Shown: piece after piece, positions 6,344 through 15,117 of the stretch
How positions within the stretch are numbered: position 1 is the first letter of the stretch
How the letters are laid out: the number at the start of each line of letters is the position of its first letter
Assembly (NCBI GenBank): GCA_903885165.1
Contig: CAISHO010000110.1
Coordinates: 1 to 40,331, forward strand
Direction: 5' to 3'
Length of the DNA: 40,331 nucleotides
DNA from: an uncultured Nitrosomonadales bacterium
GTDB lineage: Bacteria > Pseudomonadota > Gammaproteobacteria > Burkholderiales > Gallionellaceae
Translations under genes and position numbers: made by a program
The notes under the pieces: generated by a model
What the model was told of the DNA's origin: nothing
What the model saw: the letters and a program-made list of their open reading frames with translations, nothing else
Databases searched by the model: none

Positions 6344-9276
6344 TTTGCGCCCCCTCTCATCTTGCCGCCAAAATAGGTCAGCCAGCTCGGATGTTCTTTC
6401 ATACCGGGATATTTTTTCATGGGTTCAAATTGCGGCGAAGACTGTTCAGGTTCGCCCTCTTCGGCCTTGTAGATGCGCACGCGTACATCGTACCAGGCGG
6501 CTTGCCCGGTAATCGGATCGGAATTGGAGAAACGCTTGCCGTGCACATCCGCCGCCAACTCCTCGGTGATCAAATGATTGAGCAAAAAGCCCTTTTGCGA
6601 CTCGTTGGCATCGGGCGCGAGATTCCATGCCCCGGCCGCCTTGCCGATCGCATTCCAGGTCCAGATCGTGCCGGGTTCGACCGCCTCGCTGTAACGTGCC
6701 AGACACCTCACCTTGCCCCACTGCGATTCAGCCCACATCCACTCGCCGTCGCCGATACCCGCGTTCTTTGCAGTCAGCGCATTCACATACATGAAGTTGT
6801 GCGCGTGTATCTGACGCAACCAGGCATTCTGCGAATCCCAAGAGTGGTACATCGCCATCGGACGCTGGGTCAGCGCGGTCAGCGGATATTTCAGTTTATC
6901 GGTGGCCTGCACTTCAAGCGGCTCATAGTAGAACGGCAGCGGGTCGAAGAAAGTCTCAATGCGTTTAGCCAGATGGGCCGGCGGTTGACGCGTGATGCCA
7001 CGACCTTGCGCAGCAAGACGGAACTTTTGCAACACCTCGGAATACAGGTGAATCAGGATAGGCTCAGCATAGCGCGTGATGCGATTGCTGCGCGACCATT
7101 CCAGATAACCTTGATTCCAGTTGCGCATGTATTGATAAGAACGCGGCAACACATGGTGATGCACGCAGTTATTCTTGGCATACATTTCCCACTGATTCGG
7201 ATTCGGTTCACCGATCATAGACTTCTCACCGCCCTTGCCGCGCCAACCAGACAGGAAGCCGATCCCTGAACCCGGTTCAGTTTCCCAATTGACGATAAAG
7301 TCAGGATAGTTGCGGTACTTGCGTAACCCTTCCTTGGTCACGAAGGCCGGAAACTTTAATCTGGTACCCAGTTCGATCAGCACTTCCTGGAACGGCTTGC
7401 AATCACCTGTCACCGGCAACACAGGAATACGCACTGAATCGACCGGACCGTCGAATTCCGAGATAGGGCGATCCAACATGGACATCACGTCGTGACGTTC
7501 CAGATAGGTAGTATCCGGCAAAATCAAATCGGCAAAAGCGGTGGTTTCCGAATGGAAAGCATCGCACACTACGATAAACGGGATCTTGTACTCGCCGGAC
7601 TCTTCCTTATCGGTGAGCATCATGCGCACTTCCGAGGTGTTCATGGTCGAGTTCCACGCCATGTTAGCCATAAACAGCAACAGGGTATCGATCTTGTACG
7701 GATCGCCGCGCCAGGCGTTGGTGATCACGTTGTGCATCATCCCGTGTACCGACAGCGGATACTCCCAGGAGAAGGCTTTGTCGATACGCACAGGCGAACC
7801 GTCCGGGTTGACAAACAGATCATCCGGATCGGACGGCCAACCCAGCGGCATCCCATCCAGCGGCGTATTGGGCTTGATCGCCAGCGGCGTATTCGGCGTA
7901 CGCGCGCAAGGTGGAATCGGACGAGGGAACGGCGCTTTATGACGAAAACCGCCCGGCCTGTCGATCGTACCCAGCAGCGTCATCAAAATCGACAGCGCGC
8001 GTATGGTCTGAAAACCGTTGGAGTGTGCAGCCAGACCGCGCATCGCATGGAAGGACACCGGATTACCCGTGACGGTATCGTGCTCCTTACCCCAGGAATC
8101 GGTCCAGGCAATCGGCAATTCAATCTTCTGATCGCGTGCGGTAATCCCCATTTCATGCGCCAGACGGCGTATGGTCTCGGCAGGAATACCGGTGATCTGT
8201 TCAGCCCATTCCGGGGTGTATTCCTTAACCCGGTCCTGCAACAACTGGAAGGCGGGTTTCACCTTGACGCCATCCGACAGCGTGAACTCACCCAACAAAT
8301 AAGGGTCAGCCCCTTCGGTGTGGGTCACCACCGGCTTATCCGTATTGCGATCCCACCACAATTTGTTTTGCGGGTCGTAGCAACCTTCTTCCTTGGGCAC
8401 TTCTGTGCGGACAAACATACCGAACTCGTCGTGTTTGTCATCCAGATTCACCAGTTGGCCTGAATTAGTGTAACGCACCAAAAACTCGCGGTCGTACAGA
8501 CCCAGAGAGATCAGTTCATGAATCAGCGCCAGCAGTAATGCCCCGTCGGTACCCGGGCGGATGGGAACCCACTCATCGGCGATGGCCGAATAGCCTGTGC
8601 GTACCGGATTGATGGTGATAAAACGACCGCCTTCGCGTTTAAATTTAGCCAGCGACACCTTCATCGGGTTGGAGTGATGATCCTCCGCCGTACCGATCAT
8701 GATGAACAGTTTGGAGCGTTCCAGATCCGGGCCGCCGAATTCCCAGAACGAACCGCCTATAGTGTAAATCATGCCAGCCGCCATATTGACCGAGCAGAAT
8801 CCGCCGTGCGCGGAGTAGTTGGGCGTACCGAACTGACGGGCGAACATACCGGTTAAGGCCTGCATCTGGTCACGACCGGTAAACAGAGCGAATTTCTTAG
8901 GATCGGTGGCGCGTAGATGACCTAGACGCTTCTCCAGAATACTGAACGTTTCATCCCAACTGATTTCTTCATATTCACAAGTACCGCGCTCCGAACCTTC
9001 CTTGCGGCGCAGGGGTTTGGTCAGACGCGCAGGGGAATACTGCTTCATGATACCGGAAGAGCCCTTGGCACAAATCACCCCGTTGTTGAGCGGATGATCG
9101 GGATTTCCGTCTATATAACGCACTTCGCCATCGCGCAGATGCACGCGGATACCGCAGCGGCAGGCGCACATATAACAGGTGGTATTTTTAACTTCAACCT
9201 TCGCGTCCGACTTGGCAAACGGGTCATGCAAGGGTGAAATCGTACTGGAGGAGTCGCCTGGATTATTATTTTTCAT
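6340..9276 (-). CDS. soeA: sulfite dehydrogenase molybdopterin subunit SoeA (cytoplasmic)
   Basis: This 978-residue DMSO-reductase-family molybdoenzyme carries a proximal 4Fe-4S site, CYMCACRCG with a fourth Cys in GVICAKG (Cys34, 37, 41 and 69). Molybdopterin-binding domains follow (FALFTGRDQMQALTGMFARQ; SWGKVRCLARYSEAVEPGTI near the C-terminus). There is no Tat signal, so the enzyme is cytoplasmic; this separates SoeA from periplasmic relatives. It oxidises sulfite directly to sulfate. I prefer the ATG at 9276 to an in-frame GTG at 9303 because the ATG context is better and the GTG start only adds nine residues. SoeA heads the soeABC-sulP operon and diverges from sat-aprBA. Confidence 0.87.
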   Translation of the reverse strand: MKNNNPGDSSSTISPLHDPFAKSDAKVEVKNTTCYMCACRCGIRVHLRDGEVRYIDGNPDHPLNNGVICAKGSSGIMKQYSPARLTKPLRRKEGSERGTCEYEEISWDETFSILEKRLGHLRATDPKKFALFTGRDQMQALTGMFARQFGTPNYSAHGGFCSVNMAAGMIYTIGGSFWEFGGPDLERSKLFIMIGTAEDHHSNPMKVSLAKFKREGGRFITINPVRTGYSAIADEWVPIRPGTDGALLLALIHELISLGLYDREFLVRYTNSGQLVNLDDKHDEFGMFVRTEVPKEEGCYDPQNKLWWDRNTDKPVVTHTEGADPYLLGEFTLSDGVKVKPAFQLLQDRVKEYTPEWAEQITGIPAETIRRLAHEMGITARDQKIELPIAWTDSWGKEHDTVTGNPVSFHAMRGLAAHSNGFQTIRALSILMTLLGTIDRPGGFRHKAPFPRPIPPCARTPNTPLAIKPNTPLDGMPLGWPSDPDDLFVNPDGSPVRIDKAFSWEYPLSVHGMMHNVITNAWRGDPYKIDTLLLFMANMAWNSTMNTSEVRMMLTDKEESGEYKIPFIVVCDAFHSETTAFADLILPDTTYLERHDVMSMLDRPISEFDGPVDSVRIPVLPVTGDCKPFQEVLIELGTRLKFPAFVTKEGLRKYRNYPDFIVNWETEPGSGIGFLSGWRGKGGEKSMIGEPNPNQWEMYAKNNCVHHHVLPRSYQYMRNWNQGYLEWSRSNRITRYAEPILIHLYSEVLQKFRLAAQGRGITRQPPAHLAKRIETFFDPLPFYYEPLEVQATDKLKYPLTALTQRPMAMYHSWDSQNAWLRQIHAHNFMYVNALTAKNAGIGDGEWMWAESQWGKVRCLARYSEAVEPGTIWTWNAIGKAAGAWNLAPDANESQKGFLLNHLITEELAADVHGKRFSNSDPITGQAAWYDVRVRIYKAEEGEPEQSSPQFEPMKKYPGMKEHPSWLTYFGGKMRGGAK

Positions 9277-9303
9277 GCAAAGTTCCGCTGATAAAAGTTC
9301 CAC

Positions 9304-9632
9304 TGGTAAACGAACGTTCGATGAATGCGATGCGAACGCGCTGTAATATTTAGCACTAAATTTTTCAATATATTGATTTTATTTAATAAAATTAAAATAA
9401 ATCGAAAATTAAAAAAATGCCGCCCTTATGATCCGGACAAAATGCTTACCAATTTTAAGGGACGTGAGTATGCGCAATAACGCACAACTCTAGCCATAGC
9501 TGTGATGAGCTATCACCTTATAACCCGTTAGGGGTATCGCAGTTTACCTGCAATAGCTTTAGGATTCTCAGGCGGTTGAGTCAAGCATGAACTACTGGTA
9601 GTCAAACTTTATATTTGATTGAGGGGGAAATT
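9304..9632. promoter_or_regulatory. divergent control region between soeA and sat
   Basis: About 330 bp separate the two divergent sulfite-oxidation operons. The region holds a CGAACGTTCG palindrome (9311-9320) near soeA. Next comes a very AT-rich block (about 9358-9418) with the dyads TCAATATATTGA and ATTTTATTTAATAAAAT. After that lies a possible short leader reading frame (9470-9493), then an ATAGCT/AGCTAT dyad and the 18-bp operator candidate at 9520-9537. I could not assign convincing -35/-10 pairs. The divergent promoters most likely flank the AT-rich block. Confidence 0.6.
9520..9537. promoter_or_regulatory. palindromic operator candidate upstream of sat-aprBA
   Basis: ATAACCCGTTAGGGGTAT matches the dyad upstream of tusA (2695-2712) under the consensus ATANCCCRTTAGGGNTAT. 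It lies 95 bp before the sat start. Finding the same palindrome before two sulfur operons 7 kb apart suggests a shared regulator. Confidence 0.5.
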
Positions 9633-10847
9633 ATGGCATTGGTTAAACCGCACGGTGGCGGCACTCTAAAACCCTTGTTGCTGACAGGGATGGAACGGGC
9701 AGACGAGATAGAGCGCGCTAAATCAATGCCAAAAATTACCGTCAGTTCGCGAGAAAAAGGGGACTTGGTGATGCTGGGCATCGGTGGTTTCACACCGCTT
9801 GACGGCTTCATGTCTTTCACCGATTGGCAGGGTGTCTGCTCCGGCATGAAGATGACCAACGGATTGTTCTGGCCCATCCCAATCACCCTCTCGATCGACA
9901 CCCTCACCGCTTCATCCATCAAAACCGGTAGCGACATCGCGCTAATCGATCCCGATGACGGCAGCACCTTAGCCACGATGCGCGTCACCGAAAAATACAC
10001 CATCGACAAGGCACATGAATGCGCGACCGTATTTGCCACCACCGATGCCGAACATCCCGGCGTCAAGATGGTCATGGAACAAGGCGATGTCAACCTCGCA
10101 GGCCCGGTCAAAGTCCTGTCGCAAGGCGGCTTTGAGGAAAAATACGGCTCACTCTTCATGTCGCCGCAAGAGACGCGCGACCTGTTTGAAGCGATGGGAT
10201 GGAGCAAGATCGCCGCGTTTCAGACGCGCAATCCTATGCATCGCTCTCACGAATATCTGGCCAAGATCGCTATCGAAATCTGTGACGGCGTACTGATACA
10301 CTCTTTACTCGGCAACTTGAAACCTGGCGACATCCCTGCTGATGTACGCACCGAGGCAATCGCCACCCTCACCGAAAACTATTTCGTTCCGCAAACCGTG
10401 GTGCAGGCGGGTTATCCCCTCGACATGCGTTATGCCGGCCCGCGTGAAGCCTTGCTGCACGCACTGTTCCGACAGAATTACGGCTGTTCACACCTGATCG
10501 TCGGTCGCGATCACGCCGGCGTCGGCAACTACTACGGTCCCTTTGACGCTCACCACATCTTTGACAAAATTCCCGCAGGCTCACTCGAAACACTCCCGCT
10601 AAAGATCGACTGGACGTTCTGGTGCTACAAGTGCGGCGGCATGGCCTCGGCGCGCACCTGCCCGCACGAAGGCGCAGACCGTCTACTGCTGTCGGGCACC
10701 AAACTGCGCAAAATGCTCTCGGAAGACGCTGAAGTTCCGGCGGAGTTTAGCCGCCCCGAAGTGCTGGAAGTATTGCGTGCCTACTATGCCGGTCTGGCAG
10801 AGGACGAAAAGGTAGAGGTAAAGCTCAGCGGTCACTCAGCTCGCTGA
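9633..10847 (+). CDS. sat: sulfate adenylyltransferase (dissimilatory-type ATP sulfurylase)
   Basis: This 404-residue homo-oligomeric ATP sulfurylase, in the oxidative direction, turns APS and pyrophosphate into ATP and sulfate. The catalytic motifs are [11 protein letters not shown] (197-207) and [17 protein letters not shown] (291-307). A CYKCGG...CPHE cluster (Cys331, 334 and 343) marks the zinc-containing dissimilatory type. The ATG at 9633 is chosen because GAGGGGGA precedes it; an earlier TTG only adds six residues. It is the first gene of sat-aprB-aprA, so substrate-level phosphorylation is coupled to APS reductase working in reverse. Confidence 0.96.
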   Translation: MALVKPHGGGTLKPLLLTGMERADEIERAKSMPKITVSSREKGDLVMLGIGGFTPLDGFMSFTDWQGVCSGMKMTNGLFWPIPITLSIDTLTASSIKTGSDIALIDPDDGSTLATMRVTEKYTIDKAHECATVFATTDAEHPGVKMVMEQGDVNLAGPVKVLSQGGFEEKYGSLFMSPQETRDLFEAMGWSKIAAFQTRNPMHRSHEYLAKIAIEICDGVLIHSLLGNLKPGDIPADVRTEAIATLTENYFVPQTVVQAGYPLDMRYAGPREALLHALFRQNYGCSHLIVGRDHAGVGNYYGPFDAHHIFDKIPAGSLETLPLKIDWTFWCYKCGGMASARTCPHEGADRLLLSGTKLRKMLSEDAEVPAEFSRPEVLEVLRAYYAGLAEDEKVEVKLSGHSAR

Positions 10848-10858
10848 TTATCTTGGGT

Positions 10859-10880
10859 TTTCCACGATACAAAGTGGAAA
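10859..10880 (+). promoter_or_regulatory. intercistronic hairpin between sat and aprB
   Basis: TTTCCAC and GTGGAAA face each other around an 8-base loop just after the sat stop. A T-rich stretch follows, and then the strong AAGGAG site of aprB. The structure could be a weak attenuator or an mRNA-processing and stability element. No experiment can be inferred from sequence alone. Confidence 0.4.
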
Positions 10881-10917
10881 GTTGTTTCATGTTTGTTTTT
10901 CACAAGGAGTAACGAGA

Positions 10918-11394
10918 ATGCCAACATATGTACGTACTGAAAAATGCGACGGTTGTAAGGGGCAAGACAAGACCGCCTGCATGTATATCTGCCCGCACGA
11001 CCTGATGAAACTGGACAAAGATGGTTCTGAAACTGGACACGCGATGAAGGCGTTCAACCAGGAGCCTGAGCAATGCTGGGAATGCTATTCTTGCGTCAAG
11101 ATCTGCCCGCAAGGCGCGATCGAAGTTCGCCACTACGCGGATATCGTCCCGCTGGGCGGCTCGGTACAACCGATGCGCGGTTCCGATTCAATTATGTGGA
11201 CCATCAAATTCCGCAACGGCAATATGAAGCGTTTCAAATTTCCTATCCGCACCACTTCAGAAGGCTCGATCGATCCTTACGGTGGCAAACCTATGCCCAA
11301 GATGGCCGAACTCACCACATCTGGCGTGTTCACCAAAGAGGTAATGGGTGGCTACCGCGCAGGTCGCCCTGAAGAACTGATCCGCTGTAAATAA
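10918..11394 (+). CDS. aprB: adenylylsulfate reductase beta subunit
   Basis: This 158-residue iron-sulfur subunit of APS reductase has two ferredoxin-type clusters: CDGCKGQDKTACMYICP (from residue 10) and CWECYSCVKICP (about residues 53-64). A C-terminal tail wraps the alpha subunit (VFTKEVMGGYRAGRPEEL). The start at 10918 is preceded by AAGGAG. It shuttles electrons from the AprA flavin towards the membrane. No AprM or QmoABC gene, the usual electron-accepting partners, is adjacent. Confidence 0.96.
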   Translation: MPTYVRTEKCDGCKGQDKTACMYICPHDLMKLDKDGSETGHAMKAFNQEPEQCWECYSCVKICPQGAIEVRHYADIVPLGGSVQPMRGSDSIMWTIKFRNGNMKRFKFPIRTTSEGSIDPYGGKPMPKMAELTTSGVFTKEVMGGYRAGRPEELIRCK

Positions 11395-11423
11395 GCGAAC
11401 ACTTAACGATAGGAGTGATAGAA

Positions 11424-13463
11424 ATGTCTGAAGGAACTTTTGGTAATCCACGAATCGTTGAAGAAGAACTCGACATTCTGCTGATCGGCGGCGGTATGGC
11501 TTGCTGCGGCGCAGCTTACGAAATGATGCGCTGGGCTGAAGCTGTCAAGGCGGAAACCGGCACAGAACTCAAAATAAAACTGGTGGACAAGGCTGCAATG
11601 GATCGCTCCGGCGCCGTCGCGCAAGGCTTGTCTGCAATTAACACCTATATCGGGCCAGAACAGGACCCAGCTGATTACACCCGCATGGTTTCCAACGATC
11701 TGATGGGTATTACCCGCGACGATCTGGCGTACGATCTGGGCCGCAACGTCGATGATTCCGTGCATCTGTTTGAAGAATGGGGCCTGCCTATCTGGAAGAC
11801 CGATGCAGAGGGTGTGCGTCACGACGGTGCTGATTCCATCAAGGAAGGCCTGCCTACTTTGAAAGATGGCGGCAAACCAGTACGTTCAGGCAAGTGGCAG
11901 ATTATGATTAACGGCGAATCCTACAAGTGGATCGTTGCTGAAGCGGCTAAAAAAGTACTAGGTTTGGCACGTATTGAAGAACGGATCTTCATCGTTAAAC
12001 TGGTCAACGACAAGAATGACCCATCACGTATCGCCGGCGCCGTTGGTTTCTCGGTACGCGACAACACCATCCACATCTACAAGGCAAAATCTATCATGCT
12101 GGCCGCAGGTGGTTGCGTAAATCTGTTCCGCCCGCGTTCGGTCGGGGAAGGTCAAGGTCGTGCATGGTATCCAGTATGGAATGCAGGCTCTACCTACGCG
12201 ATGGCTGCTGAAGCCGGCGCTGAAATGACGATGATGGAAAACCGTTTTGTACCAGCCCGCTTCAAGGATGGTTACGGTCCGGTAGGTGCATGGTTCCTGT
12301 TGTTCAAAGCCAAAGCAACCAATGCTTACGGCGAAGACTACATGGTCAAGAACAAGGAAATGCTGAACGACTACCCTCCATATGGTCAGGCCGCAGTTCC
12401 TGCATCTTGCCTGCGTAACCACCTGATGCTGAAGGAAATGAAGGAAGGCCGCGGCCCGATCTACATGGACACAGTAACAGCGCTAGCAAAACTGCGTGAA
12501 ACCCTGACACCGAAGGAAGTAAAGCATCTGGAAGCTGAAGCATGGGAAGACTTCCTCGATATGTGTATCGGTCAATGCGGTATCTGGGTGGGTGAAAACA
12601 TCGAACCTGAAAAGAAGATGTCTGAACTGATGCCAACTGAGCCTTACCTGTTAGGTTCTCACTCCGGTTGCTGCGGTATCTGGGTATCGGGCCCTACCGA
12701 TGTCGGCGCACCGACAGACGAAGAGCATGCCGAGAAGGACAAAATCCCGGCTCATCTACCTAAGGGTTGGAACTGGGGCTACCGTTCGATGACCACGGTT
12801 AAGGGTCTGTTCACGGCCGGCGACGGCGTGGGCGCATCCGGCCACAAGTTCTCTTCCGGTTCGCATACCGAAGGTCGTTTGGCTTCCAAGGCGATGGTGC
12901 AATACGCACTCGACAACAAGGACTGGAAGGTTGAACTGGATACGGATGCCGCAACATTGGCTGAAGAGATCTACCAACCCGTGCGTAACTTCCTGCAACA
13001 CAAGGACTACACCACCGCCATCGATGTGAATCCGCATTACATCACACCGAAGATGTTGCAGTTCCGCCTGCAAAAAATCATGGACGAGTATGTTGCAGGT
13101 GTAGGAACTTACTACAACACAAATGACAAGATGCTGGCTGTTGCTGAAGAAAAGTTGGAGATGTTGAAAGAAGACGCCAAAAAGATGCGTGCGAAAGACT
13201 TGCACGAACTGTTACGCGCATGGGAAAACTACCATCGCATCATCACGGCCGAAGCACACATGAAGCACATCCAGTTCCGTGAAGAATCCCGTTATCCGGG
13301 CTTCTACTACCGTACCGACAAGAACTTTGTCGATGAGGAAAACTGGCACTGCTTCGTCAACTCGGTATACGACAGACATACCAAAAAATGGAACTGCTTC
13401 AAGCGCAAACATATCGACCTAGTCGATAAGTCTAAGCTGTTTAAACCAGCAACACCTCACTAG
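11424..13463 (+). CDS. aprA: adenylylsulfate reductase alpha subunit (flavoprotein)
   Basis: This 679-residue FAD subunit of dissimilatory APS reductase works here in the sulfite-oxidising direction, joining sulfite and AMP to make APS. The FAD-binding Rossmann motif is DILLIGGGMACCGAAYE (residues about 17-33). Further family motifs are SGAVAQGLSAINTYIG, SGCCGIWVSGP and GDGVGASGHKFSSGSHTEGR. Length is that of full-size AprA. The ATG at 11424 follows AGGAG, 27 bp after the aprB stop. A strong terminator closes the operon. Whether it is lineage I or II needs a tree. Confidence 0.96.
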   Translation: MSEGTFGNPRIVEEELDILLIGGGMACCGAAYEMMRWAEAVKAETGTELKIKLVDKAAMDRSGAVAQGLSAINTYIGPEQDPADYTRMVSNDLMGITRDDLAYDLGRNVDDSVHLFEEWGLPIWKTDAEGVRHDGADSIKEGLPTLKDGGKPVRSGKWQIMINGESYKWIVAEAAKKVLGLARIEERIFIVKLVNDKNDPSRIAGAVGFSVRDNTIHIYKAKSIMLAAGGCVNLFRPRSVGEGQGRAWYPVWNAGSTYAMAAEAGAEMTMMENRFVPARFKDGYGPVGAWFLLFKAKATNAYGEDYMVKNKEMLNDYPPYGQAAVPASCLRNHLMLKEMKEGRGPIYMDTVTALAKLRETLTPKEVKHLEAEAWEDFLDMCIGQCGIWVGENIEPEKKMSELMPTEPYLLGSHSGCCGIWVSGPTDVGAPTDEEHAEKDKIPAHLPKGWNWGYRSMTTVKGLFTAGDGVGASGHKFSSGSHTEGRLASKAMVQYALDNKDWKVELDTDAATLAEEIYQPVRNFLQHKDYTTAIDVNPHYITPKMLQFRLQKIMDEYVAGVGTYYNTNDKMLAVAEEKLEMLKEDAKKMRAKDLHELLRAWENYHRIITAEAHMKHIQFREESRYPGFYYRTDKNFVDEENWHCFVNSVYDRHTKKWNCFKRKHIDLVDKSKLFKPATPH

Positions 13464-13490
13464 AATCTGGTGAACTTGCGGTAATATAGA

Positions 13491-13516
13491 CGGGCACCTT
13501 ACGGTGCCCGTTTTAT
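13491..13516 (+). terminator. intrinsic terminator of sat-aprBA
   Basis: A perfect 9-bp stem, ACGGGCACC/GGTGCCCGT, with a TTAC loop is followed by TTTA. It lies 28 bp after the aprA stop and just before the next gene, which therefore probably uses its own promoter or read-through. Confidence 0.85.
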
Positions 13517-13540
13517 TGAAAACAAACAAAAGAGAAAAAC

Positions 13541-14446
13541 ATGACAGACACTTATATGGCAGCCGACCTCCCTTTTTCCGGCAGCCCGGTCGTTCCGGAG
13601 ATGAGTGACGGCAACAAAAAAATTCAGTTCCAGTGCAAAAAAGGTATTTCTTGCTGGAACGCCTGTTGCAGCAATATCGACATCTCGCTGACCCCCTACG
13701 ATATCGTCCGTCTCAAACAGCGCCTGGATCTCACTTCGGGCGAACTGTTGAAGCAATACACCGTTCCCTATGAACTGGAACCCGGCGGTATCGCAGGAGT
13801 CAAGTTGCGCCCGGTTGAAAATGGCACAGCCTGCCAGTTCATGAAACCGGAAGGCTGCAGCGTGTATGAAGATCGCCCCACCGCCTGCCGCTACTATCCC
13901 GTCGCCCTGCTCTCCATGCGCAAACAGGACGAATACACCGACACCAGCTCTTACGCACTGGTCAAGGAAGAGCATTGCTTAGGCCATCAGGAACCGCGAT
14001 CACTCACCATCGATGAATACCGCACCGAACAAGGTGTAGCAGAATATGACGAACTTGCTCGCGGCTGGCGCCAGCTCATCCTCAAGAAAAAATCGTCTGG
14101 CCCCAGCATCGGCAAACCTACCAAACGCAGCCTGCAACTGTTCTTCATGGTGTGTTACGACCCGGATCGCTTCCGTGAGTTTGTCATCAGCGAGGGCTTT
14201 TCTGAACTCTACGACCTCCCCGCCGAAGAGATGGGTAAGTTGCTGCACAGCGACACGGAACTGATGCTGTTCGGCTTCCGCTTTCTAAAACAAGTGCTGT
14301 TTGGTGAAAACACCATCGCTATGCATGCGGAATCCACCGCCCGGCGTCTGGAGCTGGCCAAACAAAAACTAAAGCAACTCGAGAATGAAGCAAGTGAAAA
14401 ACGTGCTGCCGAAGCGGATGATATGTACGATAGCGAAGAAGACTAA
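13541..14446 (+). CDS. YkgJ-family cysteine-cluster protein
   Basis: This 301-residue protein contains the YkgJ-type zinc- or iron-chelating domain (PF03692-like). Its cysteines are Cys32, Cys38, Cys42/43 (CKKGISCWNACCSN), Cys98, Cys106 (EGCSVYEDRPTACRYYP), Cys116 and Cys146. The fold brings such residues together to bind a metal or iron-sulfur cluster; no reaction is established for the family. The C-terminus (about 265-301) is charged and likely coiled coil (LELAKQKLKQLENEASEKRAA). It lies 77 bp downstream of aprA beyond the terminator, on the same strand. A link to AprBA maturation or redox chemistry is only a guess from position. Confidence 0.85.
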   Translation: MTDTYMAADLPFSGSPVVPEMSDGNKKIQFQCKKGISCWNACCSNIDISLTPYDIVRLKQRLDLTSGELLKQYTVPYELEPGGIAGVKLRPVENGTACQFMKPEGCSVYEDRPTACRYYPVALLSMRKQDEYTDTSSYALVKEEHCLGHQEPRSLTIDEYRTEQGVAEYDELARGWRQLILKKKSSGPSIGKPTKRSLQLFFMVCYDPDRFREFVISEGFSELYDLPAEEMGKLLHSDTELMLFGFRFLKQVLFGENTIAMHAESTARRLELAKQKLKQLENEASEKRAAEADDMYDSEED

Positions 14447-14599
14447 GCGCAGCGCTCATTTGCCGTGTTTACAGTATCATCAGCGTCTGCGAGTCTTCCT
14501 TTGAAAGGCAGAAGTCGTGGGCGCTGAACGAGCTGGCATCAAGAAGTAATATGTAATCCACACAGCCTGCTGGGGTGGATGATGAGCAGCCTGCCCAAT

Positions 14600-14925
14600 C
14601 TATTCATTCATAATGATGCTGATGCGGCGATGTGCGCACCCAGCGGATCACTCGGATTAAACAACACCGAGGACGCTAAACCGACCACCCTCAGCACTTT
14701 CTCATGATCCATCCCGCCCAAAGCCAACACGCGCCGCGAGGCGTTAGCCCTGTCCAGGGAAAGCGCCCAATTCGAATATCCGCCGCCTCCCCGATAGGGC
14801 GTCGCATCGGTGTGTCCGGACCGGCCGATATTGTTATGTATCTGGCTGAGCCTTTTACCAATTGCCAGCAGAATTTCAGCCGTGTCGGGCTGCAAAATTG
14901 CACTACCCACCTCAAACAGAGTTGG
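14600..14925 (-). pseudogene. motB 3' fragment (flagellar motor protein, decayed)
   Basis: The minus strand codes a recognisable MotB OmpA-like peptidoglycan-binding domain: FEVGSAILQPDTAEILL, then SGHTDATPYRGGGGYSNW, LDRANASRRVLALGG and VLRVVGLASSVLFNPSDPLG. The reading frame then shifts, and the normal MotB ending (HRRISIIMNE, stop at 14600-14602) is found in another frame. A stop lies directly upstream of the fragment. The N-terminal membrane anchor and motA are absent. About 105 codons of some 300 remain, so this is a relic without function. Confidence 0.75.
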
Positions 14926-15117
14926 CTAAACACAACCACCCCGAAGCGGTTGTCACTTTAGCAGCATTTGGCCGATGATTCTGATAAGCTACGAATATAC
15001 GCAAGGACAACTGAAAACCGGCTCATCTGTCACCGCTCATATCCAAGACGTAGTGAGCAGCTTTATTTCAGTACGGACCAACGCCGTATTTTTGTACACA
15101 ACCGATCGTCACGTGAT

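Noticed and set aside
6328..8463. Two long open frames (about 313 and 323 codons) on the plus strand
   Set aside because: Both are antisense to soeA, which has clear molybdoenzyme motifs; the plus-strand translations have no recognisable domain.
14447..14599. Gap before the motB relic, possible further decayed gene
   Set aside because: No frame gave recognisable protein similarity and no RNA structure was convincing.
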